Positions 43,750 through 51,439 of a DNA stretch of 64,000 bases are shown here, piece by piece (position 1 is the first letter of the stretch; every line of letters starts with the position of its first letter). A program made the position numbers and the translations under genes. Source of the DNA: Thermomonospora echinospora (GTDB taxonomy: Bacteria > Actinomycetota > Actinomycetes > Streptosporangiales > Streptosporangiaceae); contig NZ_FNVO01000005.1 of NCBI RefSeq assembly GCF_900108175.1, positions 62,001-126,000 of the forward strand, read 5' to 3'. The notes below the pieces were generated by a model that was given only the letters and a program-made list of their open reading frames with translations, had not been told where the DNA came from and made no database searches.

Positions 43750-45111
43750 GTGGCGGCGACCAGGAAACCGCACTACGACGTCGTGGTGCTGGGCGGGGGA
43801 ACGGCGGGCGAGCTGGCCGCCCGCGCGCTCGCGGAGGCGGGACGTCATGTCGCGTTGGTGGAGAACCGGCTGGTCGGCGGGGAGTCGCCCTACTTCGCGT
43901 CCATCCCGTCCAAGTCGCTGCTGCACTCGGCCCGCCGGGGCGAGACCTGGGAGACGGCCATCGTCCGGCGTGACGAGCTGACCGGGGAGCTGGACGACGC
44001 GCCGGCGGTGGCGCGGCTGGCGCAGGCAGGGGTCACGGTGCTGCGCGGCTACGGGCAGGTCGCCGAGCCAGGGACGGTCGAGGTGGACGGCGCCGCCTAC
44101 GGCTACGGCGACTTGGTCGTGTGCACCGGGGGCGAGCCGGTGGTGCCGGGCGTCGAGGGGTTGGCCGACGCCCCGATCTGGACCAGCGACGAGGCGCTGG
44201 CCGTGCCCGACCTGCCGCGCCGGCTGGTGGTGCTGGGCGGCGGCCGGGTGGGCTGCGAGCTGGCCCAGATCTACGCCGCGTTCGGCTCCCAGGTCGCCGT
44301 GGTCGAGACCGCCCCGGGGCTGCTGGCCGACGAGGCCGCCTTCACCGGGGAGGTCCTGGCCGGCGCGCTCCGCCGGATGGGCGTGGACCTGCGCCTGGGC
44401 ACCGAGCCGGCCAAGGTGGAGCGCACCCGTACGGGGCTGCGGCTGTGGCTGTCGGACGGCGGCACCCTCGACACCGACCGGGTCCTGGTCGCCACCGGGC
44501 GACGCCCGCGCACCGAGGATCTGGGCCTGGAGGCGCTGGGCGTCACGGTGGCGCCAGGCGAGCCGCTGCCGGTGAACGAGACCTGCCGGGTGCCGGACGC
44601 CGAGGGCCTGTGGGCGGCCGGCGAGGTGACCGGCGTCAGCACCGCGCACGCCGCCGCCTACCAGGCCCGGGTGGTGGTCGACAACGTCCTCGGCAAGCGC
44701 CGGGAGGCCGACTACCGGGCGATCCCCCGGGTGCTGTTCACCACCCCATCGGTGTACGCGATCGGGGTCTCTCCGCGGCATGCCGAGAAAGCGGGACTGG
44801 ACCTGCTGTCGGCCGGGTACGATCTCGCAGCCACCGCCCGGGGCAGGGTGGAGGACAGCGGCCTGGGCGGACTGGGCGGCCGAATCGACAGCCGGATGGA
44901 GGGCCGGGTGGAACTGTACGCCGACCGGGCCACCGGTCTGCTGACCGGTGCCGCCGCCGTCGGCCCGTACGCTGAGGAATGGATGGGCGAGATCGCGTTG
45001 GCGATCCGGGCGCAGGTGCCGCTGCGCGTGCTCGCCGACGTCGTGCACGCCTTCCCGACGTACGGCGAGGCCGTCGAGGTGCCGCTGCGCGAACTCGCCG
45101 AGCGGTTGTGA
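43750..45111 (+). CDS. FAD/NAD(P)-dependent oxidoreductase (dihydrolipoamide dehydrogenase fold) lacking the redox disulfide
   Basis: 453 residues of the pyridine-nucleotide-disulfide oxidoreductase class: FAD motif VVVLGGGTAGELAARAL, NAD motif VVLGGGRVGCELAQ, ATGRRPRTEDLG, and the dimer-domain HAFPTYGEAVEVP holding the conserved His and Glu. The CxxxxC redox centre is replaced by Ser46-P-Y-F-A-Ser51 (GGESPYFASIPSK). The enzyme therefore cannot use the standard dithiol mechanism; homologues without this disulfide act as quinone-type reductases, which is inference here. GTG 43750 follows GGAGGG by 6 bp. Confidence 0.88.
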   Translation: MAATRKPHYDVVVLGGGTAGELAARALAEAGRHVALVENRLVGGESPYFASIPSKSLLHSARRGETWETAIVRRDELTGELDDAPAVARLAQAGVTVLRGYGQVAEPGTVEVDGAAYGYGDLVVCTGGEPVVPGVEGLADAPIWTSDEALAVPDLPRRLVVLGGGRVGCELAQIYAAFGSQVAVVETAPGLLADEAAFTGEVLAGALRRMGVDLRLGTEPAKVERTRTGLRLWLSDGGTLDTDRVLVATGRRPRTEDLGLEALGVTVAPGEPLPVNETCRVPDAEGLWAAGEVTGVSTAHAAAYQARVVVDNVLGKRREADYRAIPRVLFTTPSVYAIGVSPRHAEKAGLDLLSAGYDLAATARGRVEDSGLGGLGGRIDSRMEGRVELYADRATGLLTGAAAVGPYAEEWMGEIALAIRAQVPLRVLADVVHAFPTYGEAVEVPLRELAERL

Positions 45112-45131
45112 AAGCGGGGGATGGGGGTCTC

Positions 45132-45410
45132 ATGAGCGAGATGGACGACATGGACGTACAGGACGTCGAGGCGCCGGAGGCCGACGCCACCGAGCAACAC
45201 CTTTCGGCGGGCGCTGGGGATGCCCGCCCGGTCTGGCCGACCGAGGTGCCGCTGGACGCCAACGAGGCCGACGCCACCGAGCAGAGCCTTCCAGCCGGCG
45301 CCGCCAGGGACGTTCCGACCTGGCCACGGGAGGTGCCGCTGGACGCCAACGAGGCTGACGTCACCGAGCAGGAACAGGTCGTGGAGCTCGATGAGGACGA
45401 CTACCGTTGA
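45132..45410 (+). CDS. Small acidic protein with internal tandem repeat, unknown function
   Basis: 92 residues, strongly acidic. A 29-residue unit is repeated: EVPLDANEAD occurs twice (encoded by an identical 26-base block at 45243 and 45330) and EADxTEQ three times. No hydrophobic segment or cysteine. Similar short EAD-x-x-EQ repeats occur in small actinobacterial proteins, but I know no function. It starts 20 bp after the flavoprotein stop, on the same strand, and may be co-transcribed. Confidence 0.7.
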   Translation: MSEMDDMDVQDVEAPEADATEQHLSAGAGDARPVWPTEVPLDANEADATEQSLPAGAARDVPTWPREVPLDANEADVTEQEQVVELDEDDYR

Positions 45411-45440
45411 CGGGCTGGCTGATCACGGCCACGGATCCTG

Positions 45441-45471
45441 GGTGACCGGCAAGGTTACCGGCGCGTAGGAT
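45441..45471 (+). promoter_or_regulatory. Candidate promoter with 10-bp direct repeats upstream of the TetR gene
   Basis: TGACCG - 17 bp - TAGGAT. Between and around these lie two direct copies of GGTKACCGGC (45441-45450 and 45453-45462). Repeats inside a promoter suggest autoregulation by the TetR protein. Transcription from near 45478 would exclude the ATG codons at 45470/45473 as starts. Confidence 0.4.
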
Positions 45472-45532
45472 GATGCAATCGACCCACCAGGCGGCGCCCG
45501 TGCGCCGCCCGACGAAGCGATCGGAGAATGTG

Positions 45533-46153
45533 GTGACCGCGAGCCCGGACGCCCGCCCGCGTGGCACGAGGTTGCCTCGGATGGCCCGCCGGCGGCAGCT
45601 GCTCGGCGCGGCCCAGGAGGTCTTCGTCGCCCAGGGCTACCACGCCGCCGCGATGGACGAGATCGCCGAACGCGCCGGCGTCAGCAAGCCCGTGCTTTAC
45701 CAGCACTTCCCCGGCAAGCTGGAGCTGTACCTGGCGCTGCTGGACGAGCACGCCGAGGCGCTGGTGAAGATCGTGCGCGAGGCACTGGAGTCCACCACCG
45801 ACAACAAGCGCCGCGTGCAGGCCAGCATGCAGGCGTTCTACGACTTCGTGGCCGGGGACGGCGAGGCCTACCGGCTGGTCTTCGAGTCCGACCTGCGCAA
45901 CGTGGCGCCGGTGCGGGCCCGGGTGGAGCGGGCCAACCACCAGTGCGCCGAGATGATCGCCAGAGTGATCGCCGAGGACACCCAGGCGCCCTCCGACGAG
46001 GCGTTCCTGCTGGGCATGGGCCTGGTGGGGATGGCCGAGGTCAGCGCCCGCTACTGGCTGTCGCAGCACCGCTCCATCCCCAAGGACACCGCCGAGAAGC
46101 TGATCGCCCGGCTGGCCTGGCGGGGCATCTCCGGCTTCCCGGTGGCCGGCTGA
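45533..46153 (+). CDS. TetR/AcrR-family transcriptional regulator
   Basis: 206-residue repressor. The N-terminal helix-turn-helix reads QLLGAAQEVFVAQGYHAAAMDEIAERAGVSKPVLYQHF in family-typical order, followed by the ligand-binding domain (YDFVAGDGEAYRLVFESD). It lies beside DUF3107 and close to a RhlE-type helicase, the arrangement seen around Rv3208-Rv3208A-Rv3211 in mycobacteria. GTG 45533 follows GGAG by 6 bp and lies downstream of a promoter-like pair; the ATGs at 45470/45473 fall in that promoter. Target genes unknown. Confidence 0.9.
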   Translation: MTASPDARPRGTRLPRMARRRQLLGAAQEVFVAQGYHAAAMDEIAERAGVSKPVLYQHFPGKLELYLALLDEHAEALVKIVREALESTTDNKRRVQASMQAFYDFVAGDGEAYRLVFESDLRNVAPVRARVERANHQCAEMIARVIAEDTQAPSDEAFLLGMGLVGMAEVSARYWLSQHRSIPKDTAEKLIARLAWRGISGFPVAG

Positions 46154-46279
46154 GGCGCTTCCTGGTGGCCCGCTGAGGTCACGGGCCCCGCCGTACGCTC
46201 CCGGCGTATCGCCGGCCGGGCCCGCGCGGGTCCGCGCGTGCGACCATCGGAAACGGAACAGTCCGCCGAAGGGAGCATG

Positions 46280-46507
46280 GTGCAGGTACGTATCGGGGTG
46301 CAGTATGTGCCCAAGGAGCTGGTCGTGGAGACGTCGCTGTCGGCCGACGAGGTCGAGCGGGCCCTGACCGACGCGCTGGCCGCCGAGCACGGCGTCCTGG
46401 TGCTGCGGGACCAGCGCGGCGGCCGGGTGGCGATCCCGGCGGCCCGGGTCGGCTACCTGGAGATCGGCGAGGAGGAGAACCGCACGGTCGGCTTCGGCAC
46501 CCTCTAG
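46280..46507 (+). CDS. DUF3107 small conserved protein
   Basis: 75-residue actinobacterial protein, start MQVRIGVQYVPKELVVETS as in family members, then a long helix (ADEVERALTDALAAEHGVL) and beta strands RVAIPAARVGYLEIG. Function unknown; the mycobacterial counterpart is TB9.4. GTG 46280 is 4 bp after AAGGGAG; an ATG one codon earlier is only 1 bp from it. Follows the TetR gene; the stop codon lies inside a bidirectional terminator. Confidence 0.88.
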   Translation: MQVRIGVQYVPKELVVETSLSADEVERALTDALAAEHGVLVLRDQRGGRVAIPAARVGYLEIGEEENRTVGFGTL

Positions 46508-46525
46508 CCGGCGCTCCCGCCGGCT
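46506..46525. terminator. Short bidirectional terminator
   Basis: AGCCGGC-6 nt-GCCGGCT, overlapping the stop codons of both the DUF3107 gene and the convergent kinase gene. Confidence 0.5.
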
Positions 46526-48366
46526 CAGGACCTCTTCGGGACGGGCGTCCCGCCGGACAGCATCGCGGCGAACTGCGGCCTCATCAGGTCGCGCACCCTG
46601 TCGTACGGGACGGTGAACGTCTCGAACTGGCAGAACTGGCCGCCGGTGGTGGGCACCGAGAACGTCATCCCGGCGTTCGCGAGGCCGAGGTCCACGGGGG
46701 CGTCGCCCACGCCCTGCGCGGCGGGGCGCAGGTCGGCGGGCCTGAGCCGGGCGGGCGGGCGGCACTCCTCGCCGAGCGGATCGGGCGTGGGCGCCGGCTT
46801 GGGGACGCGTGACCACAGCCCGTTCAGCCCCGCCTGGGTGAGGGCGGCCGGGGTGAGCATGTCGGTCGGGCCCAGCGCCTTGCCGGTGTCGAGCGCGACG
46901 GTGACGGTGATCGCCCAGTCGGTGATGAAGTCGCTGTTGCAGACCCAGCCGGCCCGCAGCTCGTAGCGGACGGACACCAGCCGGGAGTTGCGCAGGCCGG
47001 GGAACGCCTTGGACGACAGGCTCGCGCCGGGGCAGCCCGGCCCCGGGCGGCCCATCTGCGGGTCCCGCCGCACGCTCTGCTGAGCGGCCTGGACCGCCGC
47101 GTCCAGGGGGCGCCGCAGCGCCGCGTTGATCTGCCGCTGGACCGCCGGGTCGGAGTGCCCGGACACCTGCACGTACCGAGCGTCCCGCACCAGGAACCGC
47201 CGCCCTCCCGGGATCGTCAGCGTCCGGTCGGCCAGGGCGGGAGTGCTCAGGCTGACGTTCTGCACGACGGGTGCGGCGGGCTCGTCGTCGTCACCGCCCG
47301 CCACCACGGCCGCCGTCGTGCCCGCGCCGACCGCCAGCGCGGTGCCCACCACGGCCATCGTGACCTTGGCTCCCGCCGTGGCGAGCAGGCCGGTCCCGGC
47401 GGAGGCGGCGACGGCCGAGCCCCCGGCGGCCGAGGTCGCGCTCGCCGCACCGGCGCCCACCGCTCCGGCCGCTCCGGCCACGGCCGGGGCGAGGGCCGCC
47501 GCGCCCAGCGGGAACAGCGCCGCCAGCGCCACCGCTCCGGCGGCCAGCGTGCGGATGCCCCGGTGCTCCCAATCCGCGCCGTACGCCGCGGACGCCACCG
47601 CCTCCAGTTCCGCCACGAACGCCGCCGCGCCGGACGGACGCCGGACGCCCTCCTTGGCCATGCCGCGTTCCACCAGGGGCCGCAGCGGCTCGGGGACGGC
47701 CTCCACCGGGACGGGGGCGGTCAGGTGCTGGTGCCTCAGCGCCACCACGGTGTCTGCGGTGAACGGTCTGGCACCGGTCACGCATTCGAAGAACACGCAG
47801 GTCGCCGCGTACACGTCGGTGGCGGGAGCGGCGGGCCGCCCCTCCCACTGCTCGGGCGCCATGTAGGCGGGGCTGCCCGACCGGGAGCCGGCGCCCACCA
47901 CGGCCGCGACGCCGAAGTCGATCAGCTTGCTGAGCCCGTCCGCCTGCACCATCACGTTGGCGGGCTTGTAGTCCCGGTGCACCACGCCCACCGCGTGCGC
48001 GGCGGCCAGCCCCAGCAGCGAGCCCTTGAGGACCACCAGCGCGGCCTCGGCGGGCATCGCCCCGTGGCGCGCCAGCAGTTCCTTCAACGAGACCCCGGGG
48101 ACGGCCTCCATCACCAGCGCGGCGCCCCGCTCCCCCGCCACGAACTCGTAGAGCCGCGCCACATGGGGGTCGGGCACCCGGGCCAGCATGACCGCCTCCT
48201 GCCGCAGCCGGTCGACGGCCTCCTCGTCGCCTTCACTGCGGGCCAGGTACTTGATCGCCACATGGGCTCCCGACCCCAGGCGCCGCGCCAGCACCACCCG
48301 GCCCTGCGCGCCCGCCCCCAGCTCGCGGATCTCCTCGTACCCGTCGAGCCGCCACTGGTCCGTCAT
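46525..48366 (-). CDS. Membrane Ser/Thr protein kinase (Hanks type) with extracytoplasmic domain
   Basis: 613 residues. Kinase domain ~1-270: glycine loop ELGAGAQGRVVLA, Lys in VAIKYLAR, catalytic VVHRDYKPANVMV (HRDY in place of HRDL), DFG in LIDFGVAA, and APEQWEG. A long Ala/Gly-rich hydrophobic region (~285-385) provides the membrane segment(s). The C-terminal ~220 residues form an extracytoplasmic domain with several Cys (GPGCPG, WVCNSDF, EECRPP, FCQFE) and no recognised ligand-binding fold such as PASTA. The ATG has a GGAAAG 9 bp upstream. Substrates unknown. Confidence 0.9.
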   Translation of the reverse strand: MTDQWRLDGYEEIRELGAGAQGRVVLARRLGSGAHVAIKYLARSEGDEEAVDRLRQEAVMLARVPDPHVARLYEFVAGERGAALVMEAVPGVSLKELLARHGAMPAEAALVVLKGSLLGLAAAHAVGVVHRDYKPANVMVQADGLSKLIDFGVAAVVGAGSRSGSPAYMAPEQWEGRPAAPATDVYAATCVFFECVTGARPFTADTVVALRHQHLTAPVPVEAVPEPLRPLVERGMAKEGVRRPSGAAAFVAELEAVASAAYGADWEHRGIRTLAAGAVALAALFPLGAAALAPAVAGAAGAVGAGAASATSAAGGSAVAASAGTGLLATAGAKVTMAVVGTALAVGAGTTAAVVAGGDDDEPAAPVVQNVSLSTPALADRTLTIPGGRRFLVRDARYVQVSGHSDPAVQRQINAALRRPLDAAVQAAQQSVRRDPQMGRPGPGCPGASLSSKAFPGLRNSRLVSVRYELRAGWVCNSDFITDWAITVTVALDTGKALGPTDMLTPAALTQAGLNGLWSRVPKPAPTPDPLGEECRPPARLRPADLRPAAQGVGDAPVDLGLANAGMTFSVPTTGGQFCQFETFTVPYDRVRDLMRPQFAAMLSGGTPVPKRS

Positions 48367-48864
48367 GGCCACGATCTTTCCAGGGCCATCGCCGGCCCGG
48401 GCCGCAACAGATCGCGCCCGCCTTTTCGGATGTTCTCGGGATATCGCGCACCGCACGATCACGTCCCTCGAAGCTTTCGGACCGTCCGGCGAGGACGCCG
48501 TGCGGGGCCCGGGACGCGGCGGGCGCGGAATAACCCGCGACACGCGAGCGTTAGCACAGCCGAACGGCTATTGGTGTCAGGAACCGAAGACCGGTACTAT
48601 GCGTCGCAAAGTGTGACCGCGTGCAGTCACGAACAGTGATTGTGCTTACCCCTGACAGCGGTCGCCGAGGTACTGATTGACGGTTGGTCCCTCCCGCGCG
48701 TCGGCGCGGCCACTGGACGCGATCGGCAGGAACGCACAGGTCCTGCCGCGACCGATGGTGAGATCCGCGGCCCTGCGGCAAAGGCGAGGAGGTTCGCGCC
48801 GACGAGGCGCGGACCCGAGCGCGGACCCGGGAGTGAGGACCCCGCACGACGGAGGCTGAACGCC
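48367..48864. other. Intergenic region and long 5' leader of the helicase gene
   Basis: About 500 bp between the divergent kinase and helicase genes. The part from 48640 can be read in the helicase frame from a TTG codon, but its third-position GC is clearly lower than in the gene body and the predicted peptide is unlike helicase N-termini, so I treat it as untranslated leader. A promoter-like pair lies at 48571-48600. Confidence 0.5.
48571..48600 (+). promoter_or_regulatory. Candidate promoter of the helicase gene
   Basis: TTGGTG - 18 bp - TACTAT; transcription from about 48607 would give a leader of roughly 260 nt, similar in kind to the long leaders of cold-shock-controlled helicases. Confidence 0.4.
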
Positions 48865-50589
48865 CTGACTACTTTCCGTGAACTCGGAGTACGCTCCGAG
48901 ATAGCCGATGCCCTGGAGTCCGAGGGCATCGTCGACGCGTTTCCCATCCAGGCCCTGGCCCTGCCCATCGGGCTCGGCGGGCACGACATCATCGGCCAGG
49001 CCCGTACCGGCACCGGCAAGACCCTCGCGTTCGGGATCCCGCTGCTGCAGCGCATCGAGCACGGCGGCAAGACCCCGCGCGGGCTGGTGCTGGCCCCGAC
49101 CCGTGAGCTGGCCTCGCAGGTCACCGACGACCTGCTGGTGGCCGGCGGCAAGCTGGGCACCCGGGTGCTGGCGGTGTACGGCGGCCGGGCCTACGAGCCG
49201 CAGATCCAGGCCCTGCGCGACGGCGTGGACGTCGTCGTCGGCACCCCGGGCCGGCTGCTGGACCTGGTGCGCCAGCGGCACCTGGACCTGTCGCAGGTCG
49301 AGATGCTGGTGCTGGACGAGGCCGACCGCATGCTCGACCTGGGCTTCCTGCCCGACATCGAGCGGATCATCGAGCAGGTCCCGGACCAACGGCAGACCAT
49401 GCTGTTCTCGGCCACCATGCCGGGCGAGATCGTGGCGCTGTCGCGGCGCTACCTGACCCGGCCCACCAACGTGCGGGCCGAGTCGCACGCCGAGTCGGAG
49501 GCCACCCCGCAGGTCGTCCAGCACGTCTTCCAGGCCCACCAGATGGACAAGCCGGAGATGCTGGCCCGGCTGCTGCAGGCCGAGGGCCGCGGGCTGACCA
49601 TGGTGTTCTGCCAGACCAAGCGGGCCTGTGACCGGGTCGCCGCCGACCTGTCCAAGCGCGGGTTCGCCGCCGCCGCCGTGCACGGCGACCTGGGGCAGGG
49701 CCAGCGCGAGCGGGCGCTGCGCGCGTTCCGTTCCGGCAAGATCGACGTGCTGGTGGCCACCGACGTCGCCGCCCGCGGGCTGGACGTGGACGACGTCACC
49801 CACGTCGTCAACTACGAGTGCCCGGACTCGGCGGAGACCTACGTGCACCGCATCGGCCGTACCGGCCGCGCGGGCAAGGAGGGCATCGCGGTCACCCTGG
49901 TGGACTGGAGCGACCTGCCGCGCTGGAAGCTGATCAACAGCGCGCTGGACCTGCCGTTCGCCGAGCCGCAGGAGACCTACTCCACCTCCGACCACCTCCA
50001 CGAGGCGCTGGCCATCCCGGCGGGCATCACCGGCACGCTGCCCAAGGAGCGGCGCGAGCGCGCCGGGCTGGCCGCCGAGGAGTTGGAGGACATCGGCGAG
50101 ACCGGCAAGACCCGCTCTCGCGACCGGGACCGGGACCGGGACCGGGACCGGGACCGCGAGCAGGACCGGGAGCGGCCGCGCGCCCGCAAGCGCAACCGCA
50201 AGCGGGTGCGCACCCGCAGCGGCAGGCCGGTCGAGTCGACCGCCGACCAGGACGCCGAGCAGGGCGCCGAACCGGCCGCCGCCGAGCAGCCGGCCGCACA
50301 GCCCGCCGCACAGCCGGACGAGCGGGCCGCTGAGCGGCCTGCCGACGCCGCGCCGGACCAGGCCTCCGAGGCCCCTGAGGTCCCGGCCGTCCCCGTGGCC
50401 CCGGCGCCCGAGCCGATCGTGCCGCCGACCGACGCGGTCACCGGTGTCCCCCTGGTCACCTTCCAGCCGCCGCCGGGCGGCGGGACCGACCACGACCCGA
50501 TCGCCGAGGCTCAGGCTCCGCAGCGGCAGCGCGGCCGTTCCCGGCGGCGCACCCGGGGCGGCCGGCCCACCGGCGACCGGACCGGCTGA
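48865..50589 (+). CDS. DEAD-box RNA helicase (RhlE/CsdA-like), probable CTG start
   Basis: ATP-dependent RNA helicase, ~574 residues from this start. RecA-like core: Q-motif region FPIQALALP, Walker A ARTGTGKT, PTRELASQV, DEAD box VLDEADRML, SAT in LFSATMP, and domain 2 VATDVAARGLDVDDV and YVHRIGRTGRAG. The C-terminal ~190 residues are disordered: an (RD)n stretch, RKRNRKRVRTRSGRP, Ala/Pro/Glu-rich sequence and a basic tail. Family members begin at MTTFRELGV; here that point is a CTG, 9 bp after GGAGG, and no ATG/GTG/TTG exists between it and a TTG at 48640. The longer start gives a 75-residue leader peptide with poor coding bias. Same neighbourhood as mycobacterial rhlE. Confidence 0.85.
   Translation: MTTFRELGVRSEIADALESEGIVDAFPIQALALPIGLGGHDIIGQARTGTGKTLAFGIPLLQRIEHGGKTPRGLVLAPTRELASQVTDDLLVAGGKLGTRVLAVYGGRAYEPQIQALRDGVDVVVGTPGRLLDLVRQRHLDLSQVEMLVLDEADRMLDLGFLPDIERIIEQVPDQRQTMLFSATMPGEIVALSRRYLTRPTNVRAESHAESEATPQVVQHVFQAHQMDKPEMLARLLQAEGRGLTMVFCQTKRACDRVAADLSKRGFAAAAVHGDLGQGQRERALRAFRSGKIDVLVATDVAARGLDVDDVTHVVNYECPDSAETYVHRIGRTGRAGKEGIAVTLVDWSDLPRWKLINSALDLPFAEPQETYSTSDHLHEALAIPAGITGTLPKERRERAGLAAEELEDIGETGKTRSRDRDRDRDRDRDREQDRERPRARKRNRKRVRTRSGRPVESTADQDAEQGAEPAAAEQPAAQPAAQPDERAAERPADAAPDQASEAPEVPAVPVAPAPEPIVPPTDAVTGVPLVTFQPPPGGGTDHDPIAEAQAPQRQRGRSRRRTRGGRPTGDRTG
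50121..50155 (+). repeat. Hexanucleotide tandem repeat (CGGGAC-type) inside the helicase gene
   Basis: About five consecutive copies encode alternating Arg-Asp. Unit length is two codons, so copy changes keep the frame. Confidence 0.75.
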
Positions 50590-50602
50590 CTCCCGGACTC
50601 GA

Positions 50603-50639
50603 CGTGATCATGTGGCCGGGCTCCGGCCACAGGGTCACG
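50603..50639. terminator. Hairpin terminator after the helicase gene
   Basis: TGTGGCCGG-3 nt-CCGGCCACA (50611-50631), extended by an outer CGTGA/TCACG pair; also serves the convergent GDPD-like gene. Confidence 0.65.
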
Positions 50640-51321
50640 GCGTCCCCGACCGCAGGGCCAGGGCCCGTTCGGGGCGGTCGGTGATCAGTACGGCCACCCG
50701 GTGGTCGGTCAGGAAGCGGCGCATCAGCGGCTCGGCGTTGACCGTCCACACCATGGCCGGGAATCCGGCGCGGGCGCACTGCCGCAGCACGCCGATCCTG
50801 GCCAGCCGGTGGTTGAGCGCCACCATGTCCGCCCCGCACCCGCGGACCAGTGACAGCGGGGACAGGTCGCGGACCGCTCCCCGCTCCCACAGCGCGCGTC
50901 CCAGCGACAGCGCCGTGCGCACCTCGGGGAAGTCGCGCTTGATCAGCCGGATGGACTGGGTGTACCGGGTGGTCACCACGAACCGGCCCGGGCCCAGCCG
51001 CTGCAGTGCCAGCTCCACCGCCTCGTGCTCGCAGCCGGGTTCCTTGAGGTCCAGATGGCCCATCGCACGGCCCGCGATGGCCGCCAGGGCGTCCCGGAGC
51101 AGCGGCACCCGCCCCGTCCCGGCCGCCAGGATCCGCTGGTAGGTGCAGCGCCCCAGCGGCAGCCCGCCGATGATGCGGTCGTGGTGGACGACGAGTTCCC
51201 CGTCGCCGGTCCGGCGTACGTCCATCTCCACGTACTCCACGCCGAGGCCGGCCGCCCGTTCGAAGGCGCCGTCATGGGCACGGCGATGGGCGGAGATCGC
51301 GGGGGGTCCAAGGGCTCGCAC
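50635..51321 (-). CDS. Glycerophosphodiester phosphodiesterase family protein
   Basis: 228-residue GDPD TIM barrel: AISAHRRAHDGAFERA, VEYVEMDVRRTGDGELVVHHD (Glu and Asp metal ligands, catalytic HHD) and GHLDLKEPG. The usual HRG...PENT loop is altered: HRR is followed directly by a shortened AHDGAF, so substrate binding may differ. C-terminal VWTVN and VLITDRPERAL are typical. GTG start without a strong ribosome-binding site. Convergent with the helicase, divergent from an alpha/beta hydrolase. Confidence 0.85.
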   Translation of the reverse strand: MRALGPPAISAHRRAHDGAFERAAGLGVEYVEMDVRRTGDGELVVHHDRIIGGLPLGRCTYQRILAAGTGRVPLLRDALAAIAGRAMGHLDLKEPGCEHEAVELALQRLGPGRFVVTTRYTQSIRLIKRDFPEVRTALSLGRALWERGAVRDLSPLSLVRGCGADMVALNHRLARIGVLRQCARAGFPAMVWTVNAEPLMRRFLTDHRVAVLITDRPERALALRSGTP

Positions 51322-51439
51322 CGTCCCCAGGGTACGGACGCCCGGCCCGCGGCATCAGGACCACGCAGGTCACAGGCGGGCGAACCCCAGGTAAAACGGC
51401 TGCCGGGCCCTTGCCCGGGGCTGGGTATGCTGGCGGCCT

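Noticed and set aside
41485-45048. 1187-codon open frame on the minus strand
   Set aside because: It runs antisense to LigD, polymerase and flavoprotein genes that all have clear motifs; the translation is low-complexity Gly/Ala/Arg/His/Gln sequence typical of a high-GC shadow frame.
48640-48864. 75-residue N-terminal extension of the helicase from a TTG start
   Set aside because: Weaker third-position GC than the gene body, no similarity to helicase N-termini, and a better ribosome-binding site just before the conserved start at a CTG.
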